Of a DNA stretch of 64,000 bases, positions 33,056 through 40,597 are shown one piece after another. A program made the position numbers and the translations under genes. Location: assembly GCA_946481275.1 (NCBI GenBank), contig CAMLMV010000007.1:62001-126000 (forward strand), given 5' to 3'. Under the pieces are notes generated by a model. The model saw only the letters and a program-made list of their open reading frames with translations. It was not told the origin of the DNA and ran no database searches. The stretch is from an uncultured Massilia sp. GTDB lineage: Bacteria; Pseudomonadota; Gammaproteobacteria; Burkholderiales; Burkholderiaceae. Positions within the stretch are counted from its first letter, which is position 1, and each line of letters starts with the position of its first letter.

Positions 33056-34399
33056 ATGAACACGACGACTTACACGCCGGCAAGCGCAGAACAGCAAGCG
33101 GCCGGCCTCTCCATCCCACGCATCTTCCGCAACCTCGCGCGCGCCCGCATCGGCATCGTGCCGCTGCCGGTCTACGTGCTGCTGCTGGCGCTGATCGGCG
33201 GTTTCGTCGCGACCGGCAAGGTGCCGAACGACATCTGCGTGTCGATCGCCATCCTCACCGTCGGCGGCTTTTCCTGCGCCGAGCTGGGCAAGCGCCTGCC
33301 GTACTTCCGCAACATCGGTGCGGCCGCCATCTTCGCGACGTTCATCCCGTCGTACCTCGCCTTCAGCAAGCTGCTGCCGGCGCCCGTGCTGAAGAACGTC
33401 GTCGACTTCACCAAGTCCACCAACTTCCTGTACCTGTTCATCTCGTCCATCATCGTCGGCAGCATCCTGAGCATGGACCGCAACGTCCTGATCAAGGGCT
33501 TCCTGAAGATCTTCGTGCCGCTGGCCATCGGGTCCATCGTGGCGGGCGCCGTCGGCACCGCGGTCGGCACGCTGCTGGGCCTGGGCCCTTACCACACGTT
33601 CTTCTACCTCGTCGCGCCGATCATGGCGGGCGGCGTCGGAGAAGGCGCGATCCCGCTGTCGATCGGCTACGCGGGCATCCTGGGCCAGGAGCAGGGCCAT
33701 ATCTTCGCCGAAGTCCTGCCGCCCGTGATGCTGGGCAGCCTGACGGCGATCCTGCTGTCCGGCATGCTGAACTCGCTGGGCAAGAAGCGTCCGCACCTGT
33801 CCGGCCAGGGCCGCCTGCAGCCGGGCGAGGAAGCCATCGCGCCGCAGACGGAAAGCCTGCCGGGCCAGTTCGACATCGCCAACATCGCCGCCGCGGGCAT
33901 CACCTCCATTTCGCTGTACATGGTCGGCATGATGTGCTTCCGCCTGTTCGATTTCCCGGCGCCGGTCGCCATGCTGTTCGTGGCCGTGATGTTCAAGCTG
34001 TCGCGACTCGTGTCGCCGCAGCTGCAGCAAAGCGCGTACGTCGTCTACAAATTCTTTTCGACGGCCGTCACGTACCCGCTGCTGTTCGCGATCGGCGCCT
34101 CGATGACGCCGTGGGACAAGCTCGTCTCCGCGTTCAACGTGGTCAACCTGGCCGTCATCGTCTCGACCGTCGCCAGCCTGATCGCCACTGGCTTCTTCGT
34201 CGGCCGCCGCATGAACATGTACCCGATCGAGACCGCCATCATCAACGCCTGCCACAGCGGCCAGGGCGGCACGGGCGACGTCGCGATCCTGACGGCGGCC
34301 GAGCGCATGCAGCTGATGCCGTTCGCGCAGATCGCCACTCGCATCGGCGGCGCGATCACGGTTACGTTGACCTTATTGGCAATGTCGCAACTGCACTGA
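33056..34399 (+). CDS. 2-hydroxycarboxylate transporter family (CitS-type citrate/malate carrier)
   Basis: 447 residues, mainly hydrophobic with about 11 membrane segments. It carries the two re-entrant-loop signatures of the 2HCT family: AGGVGEGAIPLSIGY in the N-terminal half and ACHSGQGGTGDVAIL in the C-terminal half, followed by RMQLMPFAQIATRIGGA. Family members carry citrate, malate or lactate with sodium or protons. A Bug-type binding protein for carboxylates follows 31 bases downstream. The start has an AGAGGAGCACAC site. Confidence 0.92.
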   Translation: MNTTTYTPASAEQQAAGLSIPRIFRNLARARIGIVPLPVYVLLLALIGGFVATGKVPNDICVSIAILTVGGFSCAELGKRLPYFRNIGAAAIFATFIPSYLAFSKLLPAPVLKNVVDFTKSTNFLYLFISSIIVGSILSMDRNVLIKGFLKIFVPLAIGSIVAGAVGTAVGTLLGLGPYHTFFYLVAPIMAGGVGEGAIPLSIGYAGILGQEQGHIFAEVLPPVMLGSLTAILLSGMLNSLGKKRPHLSGQGRLQPGEEAIAPQTESLPGQFDIANIAAAGITSISLYMVGMMCFRLFDFPAPVAMLFVAVMFKLSRLVSPQLQQSAYVVYKFFSTAVTYPLLFAIGASMTPWDKLVSAFNVVNLAVIVSTVASLIATGFFVGRRMNMYPIETAIINACHSGQGGTGDVAILTAAERMQLMPFAQIATRIGGAITVTLTLLAMSQLH

Positions 34400-34430
34400 G
34401 GCGCGCGCGAACGCGAGTATCATGAGCGCC

Positions 34431-35390
34431 ATGAAGTTCCTGCGCACGATCCTGTTGTCCCTGCCGCTGCTGGCCGCGCTCCCGGCGCCCGCCGCCGAAT
34501 GCGTCGTCCCGTCCAAGCCCGGCGGGGCGATGGACCTGACCTGCAAGCTGGCCCAGAAGGCCATACAGGCCAAACCCGGCGCGGCGCGCCTGAAGCTGAG
34601 CTATCTGCCGGGCGGTATCGGCGCCGTCGCGTGGCACACGATGGTGTCGCAGCGCCGCGCCGAGCCGGACACCCTCGTCGCGTTTTCCGGCGGGTCGCTG
34701 CTGAACCTCGCCCAGGGCAAGTTCGGCAAGGCCAGTCCGGACGACGTGCGCTGGGTGGCGGCGCTCGGCGTCGACTACGGCGTGATCGCCGTGCCGGCCG
34801 ATTCCCCGTACCGTTCGCTGCGCGACCTGATGGACGCGCTGCGGCGCGACCCCGAGAAGATCGTGATCGGCATGTCGGGCACGATCGGCAGCCAGGACTG
34901 GATGAAAATGGCGCTGCTGGCCCGCCAGGCCGGCCTCGATCCGCGCCAGCTGCGCTTCGTCGCGCTGGAAGGTGGCGGCGAGGAATTCGTCGCGATGCAG
35001 GCGGGCTATGTGCAGGTCGTGTCGAGCGACGTATCGGAGACGGCGTTGTACACGGCGTCGGGCAAGGTGCGCGTGCTGGCCGTGCTGTCCGATAAACGCC
35101 TGACGGGCGCGATGGCGGGCGTGCCCACCGCGCGCGAGCAGGGCTACGATCTCGTGTGGCCGCTGATCCGCGGCATCCTGATGGGGCCGGACGTGTCCGA
35201 CGCGGATTACCGCCGCTGGGTGCAGGCCTTCGACCGCATCGAGTCCGCGCCCGAATTCGCGCAGATGCGCGCGCAGATCGGCCTGTATCCGCTCGCGCTG
35301 ACGGGCGATGCGCTGACCCGCTACATCCACCAGGCCGTCGCCGACTACAAGCGCCAGGCGCGGCAGTTCAATCTCGTGCGCGAGCACTAG
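34431..35390 (+). CDS. Bug-family periplasmic tricarboxylate-binding protein (TctC-like)
   Basis: 319 residues from ATG 34431 (a further ATG at 34422 is also possible). A signal peptide ends near residue 21. The protein has the Bug fold seen in TctC: ECVVPSKPGGAMDLTCKLAQ at the mature end, then YLPGGIGAVAWH, VGVDYGVI-like and GGGEEFVAMQAGYVQVVSSD segments. Bug proteins usually work with the TctA/TctB permease. No such permease is nearby; instead a 2HCT carrier precedes it. They may be co-transcribed. It overlaps the DJ-1 gene tail to tail by 23 bases. Confidence 0.88.
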   Translation: MKFLRTILLSLPLLAALPAPAAECVVPSKPGGAMDLTCKLAQKAIQAKPGAARLKLSYLPGGIGAVAWHTMVSQRRAEPDTLVAFSGGSLLNLAQGKFGKASPDDVRWVAALGVDYGVIAVPADSPYRSLRDLMDALRRDPEKIVIGMSGTIGSQDWMKMALLARQAGLDPRQLRFVALEGGGEEFVAMQAGYVQVVSSDVSETALYTASGKVRVLAVLSDKRLTGAMAGVPTAREQGYDLVWPLIRGILMGPDVSDADYRRWVQAFDRIESAPEFAQMRAQIGLYPLALTGDALTRYIHQAVADYKRQARQFNLVREH

Positions 35391-36138
35391 CATCCTCCAC
35401 CGGCATGTCCACGGCCGCCTGCTTGTTGCGGACGCGCTGCGCCGCCACGACACCCACCCCCAGCAGCGCCAGGCTGAGCATCGTGCCAAACGACGGCGCC
35501 GCGAGCCAGCGCAGCGACTGGTTCGGCTGTTCCAGCGGCTTGTCCTGCGCGGGGTCCGATTGCGCCTCGGCCGCGTTCGCCTGCGTCGAGGGCTCGCCCG
35601 CGAGGAATGGCACGAGCGCCTGCACGAACGCGGCCAGGTCTTGCGTGCCGCGGCAAGACAGCAGATGCGCGTCGCGCACCACGTCCTGGTTCAGCCACCT
35701 CGCGCCCGCGTTGACGACGTCGTCGCGGATCCCGGGCCATGACGTCAGCGTGCGGCGCGGCGCGAGCCCGGCCGAGACGAGGATCAATGGCGCCTGGGAC
35801 AGCAGGGCGATGGGCTTGCCCGCCGCATCGAATTGCCGCACGAACGCCCGTGCCGGGGCGGACTGGCGCAGGCTGTCGGGGCTGATGTAGCCGCCGGGGA
35901 TCAGCAGGCCGTCGTAGTCGGCCGCCTGCGCATCGTCGATGGCCTTGCCGACGCGAACGAGATCGCCGGGCTGGTGCATGTGCATGCCGCGGATGCGTCC
36001 GCGCCGCAGCGAGACCACCTCGACAACGGCGCCGGCGTCCGCAAGGGCTGTCGCCGGGGTCTTGAATTCCGCCTGCTCGAAGCCGTCGGCGGCAAGTATC
36101 GCTACGCGTTTTCCGGCCAGTCGCTTGTGTGTGTTCAT
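35368..36138 (-). CDS. Membrane-anchored DJ-1/PfpI-fold protein lacking the usual catalytic Cys
   Basis: 256 residues. Residues 8-182 form a DJ-1/PfpI domain: GKRVAILAADGFEQAEF, GADYDGLLIPGG-like, and PIALLSQAPLILVSAG. At the nucleophile elbow the usual Cys-His is replaced by Ser114-Gln115. After a Gln/Pro/Asp-rich linker (183-208) comes a hydrophobic segment (about 212-234) and a basic end, RVRNKQ, forming a C-terminal membrane anchor. This family normally has glyoxalase, protease or chaperone activity, and those need the Cys. The protein may therefore be a sensor or scaffold. The start at 36138 is supported by family alignment. Confidence 0.82.
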   Translation of the reverse strand: MNTHKRLAGKRVAILAADGFEQAEFKTPATALADAGAVVEVVSLRRGRIRGMHMHQPGDLVRVGKAIDDAQAADYDGLLIPGGYISPDSLRQSAPARAFVRQFDAAGKPIALLSQAPLILVSAGLAPRRTLTSWPGIRDDVVNAGARWLNQDVVRDAHLLSCRGTQDLAAFVQALVPFLAGEPSTQANAAEAQSDPAQDKPLEQPNQSLRWLAAPSFGTMLSLALLGVGVVAAQRVRNKQAAVDMPVEDASARARD

Positions 36139-36259
36139 AATCTCGTGTCCGCTCGGTGACCATGAACGACAGAGTTGGTCGCGGCGCGTTAGTTCCCTGT
36201 TGCTTGTCCAGAGGGCAATGAAAACGTAAACTTGGTCATCATCATTGGATACGCGTGTC

Positions 36260-36772
36260 ATGACTGCCGAGCTCCCGCACATTCACGGCCAACGGATTTT
36301 CCTGCGTCCCATGCGTCATGATGATGCGATACGCCTGCTCGATCTCTACGGCGACCCCGTCGTCATGCGCTACACGGACGAAAGTCCGTTTCCGGACCTG
36401 GACACGGTCGCTCTCATGCTGGAGAGCGTACGGACCCTGCTGGCGAGCGGCGAATCGCTGGAGTGGGCAATCGCCCTCCAGGAGAGCGATACGCTGATAG
36501 GTACTTGTGGGTTGCATACCTTCGACTGGGCGGCCGCTACCGCAGAGGTCGGTTGCTTGCTGATGCGTTCCGAGTGGGGCAAGCAGTACATGAGGGAGGC
36601 CGTCAGGCTCCTGATGGGGCATGCCGGAGACGTGCTGCGGTTACGGCGACTCAAAGCGGATGTGGCTGCGGAGAACCATCGAGCGCAGCGCTTGTTCAGC
36701 AGCCTGGGATTTCGTCGTGTCGACGCCGAAACCTGGGAAATCGATCTGCCGCATGGCGCTGCACCGCCATAA
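36260..36772 (+). CDS. GNAT-family N-acetyltransferase (RimJ/RimL type)
   Basis: 170 residues. It starts with GQRIFLRPMRHDDA, includes a GTCGLHTFDW strand, the acetyl-CoA loop RSEWGKQYMREAVRLL, and NHRAQRLFSSLGFRRV, which are RimJ/RimL hallmarks. It transfers acetyl from acetyl-CoA to an amine; RimL-type targets are ribosomal-protein N-termini but small molecules are common too. It is divergent from the DJ-1 gene, with 121 bases between them. No strong ribosome-binding site. Confidence 0.88.
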   Translation: MTAELPHIHGQRIFLRPMRHDDAIRLLDLYGDPVVMRYTDESPFPDLDTVALMLESVRTLLASGESLEWAIALQESDTLIGTCGLHTFDWAAATAEVGCLLMRSEWGKQYMREAVRLLMGHAGDVLRLRRLKADVAAENHRAQRLFSSLGFRRVDAETWEIDLPHGAAPP

Positions 36773-36786
36773 GACCCGACCAGAAC

Positions 36787-38943
36787 TCATGAATTGCGGC
36801 GGCGCGGGACCGGCAAGTTGCCGGCATCCCGGCCGAGCGCCGCATCGATCACGCCATGGCACAGCGCCACCTGCGCCGCATCCTGTTGCAGCAGCCGCAG
36901 CCGGCGCTGCAGCGGCGCCCGGCCGCGCCAGGCCGCAACCCGGACCGTGCCATCTTGTGGCGCCGCCGGTTCCGGCTGCGCGGCCCCGAGCGTGCCGCGC
37001 AGCCGGGCGAACGCGTGCCCGAGCGTGGCCTCGACCTCCGCGCGCGGCAGGTTGTCCGCGTAGCGCTGCAGCAGCAGGCGCAACGCGGCCATGTGCGCCA
37101 TCAGCAGGTAGTTCTGCACCGTGAAGCGGTTCAGTTCGGCCGGTGCGCGCTGCTGGGCCGCCGGTTCGTCGAGCATGCGGCCCAGCGCCGCGCTCAGGTT
37201 CGCGAGGGCATCCATGAAGCGCTTGCGCGCGATCCGGTAGCGGGCATCGTCGGGCGCGCGCTCCAGCAGCAGGTCCTCGGCGGCGTCGATGTAGCCGCAG
37301 TTCGCGTCGGTCACCGCGTCCACCAGCTCCGGCAGGTTCTGGTGTTCCCAGTTCGGCAGCACATAGCTGAAGAACGATGCGATCAGCGCGCCGAGCAGCG
37401 TGTCGAGCAGGCGTTGCTCGATCGCGCCGGCGAAATGCGGCACGGTCAGGCCGATCAGCAGCAGGGCCTGCACGCTGGCGGCGATCGCCGTGTAGCGGTA
37501 TTTGATGGACAGGAAGGTCGGGCCGGCCGCCGTCGCGACGAACAGGACGCCGATCAGCGCGGCGGGCGAATGGACGAAGCGGAGGATCACGGCCGTGAGC
37601 ACGCAGCCGATCAGCGTGCCGATCAGGCGGTCGGCGCGGCGCTGGCGCGTCATGCTGAACGTCGGCTTGAGGATCACGGCGATCGTCAGCGCCGTCCAGT
37701 AGCCGTGCGACGTGTAGGGCAGCCATTCGGACGACAGCAGGCCCACCGAGATCGCCATCGCCACGCGTAGCGCAAACCGGAACGTCGGCGACGTCCAGCG
37801 CAGGTTGGCGACGAGGATGCCCAGGTTGTAGCGCTGCTGCGTGAGGAAGGGCGTCAGGTCGCTGCCCGGCGCCATCGGGAGTGTCCCGCCGGCCGTCGCG
37901 CTGGCGGCGTGCAGGCGCGCGATCATCGCGATCATGTCGCGGATCTTGTTGGACGTGGCGCGCAGCACCGCCTGCGCATTGACCTCGTCGCTGTCGGCCG
38001 GGGGCAGGGCGCGCAGGGCCGCATCGAGCGCGGCCAGTTCGTCGCGGTAGTCGATGACGGCCTGCGACGGCCGGTTGCGCGTCATGGCATAGGCCGCCGA
38101 TTCGATGTCGCGCGCCGCCTTGCCGATCAGGTCGCCCAGCAGCGGCAGCACGGGGCCGCCCGCGAAATGCTGGCGCAGCAGGGCGTAATCGGTATGCGTC
38201 GACAGCACCAGCTCGTACAGGTCGAACATGGCGTAGTGCACGCGCACAAGCACGGCCTCGTCTTCCCTCGGCTTGCCGCGCAGGACCAGGTCGCGCGACG
38301 CCTGCTGGCGCTCGGCCAGCACGCTTTGCTGGCGCACGAGCTTTTCCATCTGCGCAGGCAGGGGATTGTGCATGTCGTAGCAGCCCGCCTTGATGCCCGT
38401 ATAGGCCGCCAGTTCGTACAGGGCTTCGGCCAGCACCTGCTGCTTCAGCCGGCGCCGCAGCCGCCACACGACGATCATCGCATACGTCATGTAGCCGGCG
38501 CCGCCCGCGAAGAACAGGGCGCCGTGGCGCAACGCCTGCAGCGGCGTGGCGGCGGCGTCGCTCGACAGCATCATCACGAACAGCGCGACGAACTGCAGCG
38601 GCATCGCCTTGCGGCCGTACACGGTCATCATGCTGGCGAGGAAGGAAACGAGCACGATGACGGTGCGCAGCAGCCATTGCACGGGGGAACATAGGCTGAC
38701 GAGCAGCGCCACCAGCGAGCACGTCAATACGCCGGCCAGCATTTCGTTGAACTTGTGGCGCAGCGGGCTGGGCAGGTCCATCAGGCTCGTGCACAGCGCC
38801 CCCATCGCCACCGCCATCGCGGTCGGCAGGTCGGCGACGGCATAGGTCAGGAACGTCAGGCCGACGACGCCCGTGGCGATGCGCAGGCCGGTGTAGAAGT
38901 AATGACTGAAGAACAGCGTGCGCGGCGCGAGGGCGTAATGCAT
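36787..38943 (-). CDS. FUSC-family inner-membrane transporter (YccS/AaeB-like)
   Basis: 718 residues. There are two clusters of hydrophobic helices (about 10-165 and 390-520), each followed by a cytoplasmic part. The first is LRIATGVVGLTFLTYAV and the second AISVGLLSSEWLPYTSHGYWTALTIAVILKPTFSMT, a strong FUSC_2 signature with RRADRLIGTLIGCVL. These proteins export aromatic acids such as fusaric or hydroxybenzoic acid. A C-terminal charged region ends the chain. It lies 50 bases downstream of the ECF sigma gene on the same strand, so the two are likely co-transcribed. The start is uncertain. Confidence 0.87.
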   Translation of the reverse strand: MHYALAPRTLFFSHYFYTGLRIATGVVGLTFLTYAVADLPTAMAVAMGALCTSLMDLPSPLRHKFNEMLAGVLTCSLVALLVSLCSPVQWLLRTVIVLVSFLASMMTVYGRKAMPLQFVALFVMMLSSDAAATPLQALRHGALFFAGGAGYMTYAMIVVWRLRRRLKQQVLAEALYELAAYTGIKAGCYDMHNPLPAQMEKLVRQQSVLAERQQASRDLVLRGKPREDEAVLVRVHYAMFDLYELVLSTHTDYALLRQHFAGGPVLPLLGDLIGKAARDIESAAYAMTRNRPSQAVIDYRDELAALDAALRALPPADSDEVNAQAVLRATSNKIRDMIAMIARLHAASATAGGTLPMAPGSDLTPFLTQQRYNLGILVANLRWTSPTFRFALRVAMAISVGLLSSEWLPYTSHGYWTALTIAVILKPTFSMTRQRRADRLIGTLIGCVLTAVILRFVHSPAALIGVLFVATAAGPTFLSIKYRYTAIAASVQALLLIGLTVPHFAGAIEQRLLDTLLGALIASFFSYVLPNWEHQNLPELVDAVTDANCGYIDAAEDLLLERAPDDARYRIARKRFMDALANLSAALGRMLDEPAAQQRAPAELNRFTVQNYLLMAHMAALRLLLQRYADNLPRAEVEATLGHAFARLRGTLGAAQPEPAAPQDGTVRVAAWRGRAPLQRRLRLLQQDAAQVALCHGVIDAALGRDAGNLPVPRRRNS

Positions 38944-38993
38944 GGGGGGACGCGGCAGCAATGGACGAGTCCATTATAGCGTCGCCGCCGTCG

Positions 38994-39656
38994 CTATGCC
39001 GCCAGGCAAAGCGCGTACGCGGCATCGTTCGCGCACGCCTGTGCGCGCACGGCCAGCGGCTGCGTCTCGGTCAGCAGGGTGATCATCGCGGGCACGTCCA
39101 GGCCGTCGAGCGCGGCGTGGAAACGGCGGATGAGCTCGCGGCACAGCTTGTCGTCCGGCGGCGTGTCGCCGGCGGGTGCGCGCAGGCGGCGCCGCGCGCG
39201 CGACAGGTGCTGGCGGGCGTTCGCCGGTGTCGTACCGAGCGCGGCCGCGATGTCGGCGTGGCCGCACTCGAACACGTCGAACATGACCAGCGCCAGCCGC
39301 TCGGACGGCGACAGCCGGGCAAGCAGCCGGGCCAGCGCGTCGCCCACGTCGGCGCGCCGCAGCAGCGCTTCGTCCGGCGGGACGGGTGGCGCGGCGGGCA
39401 CGAGCTCCAGGGCGGCGTGCGCGGCCCGCGTCTCGCGCGCGCGCCGGCGCAGGCGGTCGACCGACTGGTGCTGCACGACGGTCGTGAGCCAGGCTGCGGG
39501 CGTCGCCAGCGCGGCATGATCGGCGGCCTGCCATTTCAGGAAACAGTCCTGCACGACGTCCTCGGCGTCGGCCGCGCTCCCGACGATGCGCAGGCTGAGC
39601 GCGATCAGGCGCGGACGCAGTTGTTCGAACACGTCGGTGTCGCTGGTGCATGCCAT
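38994..39656 (-). CDS. ECF sigma factor, ECF41-like with short C-terminal extension
   Basis: 220 residues. Region 2 (about 10-75) has SLRIVGSAADAEDVVQDCFLKW and WLTTVVQHQSVDRLRRR. Region 4 (about 110-160) has LSPSERLALVMFDVFECGHADIAAALGTT. A 55-residue extension (LIRRFHAALDGLDVPAMITLL) resembles the start of a SnoaL-like domain, as in ECF41 sigmas, but it is cut short; full ECF41 proteins are about 300 residues. The promoter region has the ECF41-type TGTCACA-N16-CGTC pattern in exact form toward this gene, supporting autoregulation. It is divergent from clpP and upstream of the FUSC gene. GAGGAG precedes the start. Confidence 0.88.
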   Translation of the reverse strand: MACTSDTDVFEQLRPRLIALSLRIVGSAADAEDVVQDCFLKWQAADHAALATPAAWLTTVVQHQSVDRLRRRARETRAAHAALELVPAAPPVPPDEALLRRADVGDALARLLARLSPSERLALVMFDVFECGHADIAAALGTTPANARQHLSRARRRLRAPAGDTPPDDKLCRELIRRFHAALDGLDVPAMITLLTETQPLAVRAQACANDAAYALCLAA

Positions 39657-39688
39657 CGTGCATCTCCTCGCTGGTGGTGGTACCGCTT

Positions 39689-39715
39689 GACGCCCGGCGC
39701 GGCCCGGATGTGACA
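39689..39715 (-). promoter_or_regulatory. ECF41-type promoter for the sigma gene
   Basis: On the minus strand TGTCACA (39715-39709) is followed by 16 bases and CGTC (39692-39689). This equals the motif described for ECF41-dependent promoters, as I recall it. The start codon is 33 bases beyond the CGTC, a normal leader length. Confidence 0.6.
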
Positions 39716-39738
39716 CGCCGCCGCTTTATTTTTCACGC

Positions 39739-39766
39739 CGTCACACGGCGCCCGGCGGCAAACGTC
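39739..39766 (+). promoter_or_regulatory. ECF41-like promoter for clpP
   Basis: CGTCACA (39739-39745), 17 bases, CGTC (39763-39766). It differs from the exact motif by one base and one spacing position. The clpP start is 33 bases beyond the CGTC, mirroring the geometry of the sigma gene's promoter. Confidence 0.45.
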
Positions 39767-39798
39767 ATGGAGGCACTTCCACCACCGAAAGGACCGCC

Positions 39799-40389
39799 AT
39801 GAATTTCCTCCCCACCGTCATCGAACAGACCGGCCGCGGCGAACGCGCCTTCGACATCTATTCCTGCCTGCTGAAGGAACGCGTCATCTTCCTCGTCGGC
39901 GAGGTGACGGAACAGTCGGCCAACCTGATCGTCGCGCAACTGCTGTTCCTCGAATCGGACAATCCAGACAAGGACATTGCACTGTACATCAACTCGCCCG
40001 GCGGGTCCGTGTACGCCGGCATGGCCGTGTACGACACGATGCAGTTCATCCGGCCCGACGTGTCGACCCTGTGCACGGGTTTCGCCGCCAGCATGGGCTC
40101 GTTCCTGCTGGCGGCGGGCGCGCGCGGCAAGCGCTATGCGCTGCCGAACGCCCGCATCATGATCCACCAGCCGCACGGCGGATCGCAAGGCGTCGCGGCC
40201 GACATCGACATCCAGGCGCGCGAGATGCTGTACCAGCGCCACCGCCTGAACACGATCCTCGCGGAACGCACGGGGCAGACGCTGGCGCGGATCGAGAAGG
40301 ACACGGACCGCGACCGCTACATGTCCGCCGCCGAGGGCGTCGAGTATGGCCTCATCGACCGGGTGCTGGAGGCGCGCGGTGCCGGCTGA
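39799..40389 (+). CDS. clpP: ClpP-type ATP-dependent protease proteolytic subunit, accessory copy
   Basis: 196 residues, complete ClpP. The catalytic triad is Ser98 (GFAASMGSF), His123 (MIHQP) and Asp172 (DTDRD). The N-terminal region, which forms the axial gate, starts [21 protein letters not shown]. ClpP forms a 14-mer that degrades substrates fed by ClpX or ClpA. No tig or clpX gene is adjacent, unlike the housekeeping clpP locus, so this is probably a second, specialised copy. It faces an ECF sigma gene and has a matching promoter motif. GAAAGGACCGCC precedes the ATG. Confidence 0.93.
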   Translation: MNFLPTVIEQTGRGERAFDIYSCLLKERVIFLVGEVTEQSANLIVAQLLFLESDNPDKDIALYINSPGGSVYAGMAVYDTMQFIRPDVSTLCTGFAASMGSFLLAAGARGKRYALPNARIMIHQPHGGSQGVAADIDIQAREMLYQRHRLNTILAERTGQTLARIEKDTDRDRYMSAAEGVEYGLIDRVLEARGAG

Positions 40390-40464
40390 CCTGGGCGTTG
40401 TTATGAAAACCGCCAGCTCCGCCAACAATTTTTCGCAGGCGTGGATACATCATCGTGTGCGGTC

Positions 40465-40560
40465 AATCTCCTCAGATATGTTTCGGAGATTCTTGCGATT
40501 CGGCTTGATGGAGACAAGCCGAACGTAGGGATCGGCGCCTGCGCAGAATCAGGCGTTGCC
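40465..40560 (+). ncRNA. Structured 5' leader of the GH74 gene, riboswitch-like candidate
   Basis: Three hairpins lie in a row: AATCTCC/GGAGATT (40465-40491), TTCGGCTTG/CAAGCCGAA (40499-40523, perfect 9-base stem, 7-base loop) and CGCCTG/CAGGCG (40536-40555). The AGGAGG ribosome-binding site follows 38 bases later. No match to the GEMM/c-di-GMP core was found, so no known class is claimed. A diguanylate cyclase gene lies just beyond GH74. Confidence 0.4.
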
Positions 40561-40597
40561 TTACTTCAGATGCATAACAAATCTTAGGAGGCATTAC

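Noticed and set aside
40465..40560. c-di-GMP (GEMM) riboswitch before GH74
   Set aside because: The conserved GEMM core and tetraloop-receptor pattern are absent; only the stems are supported.
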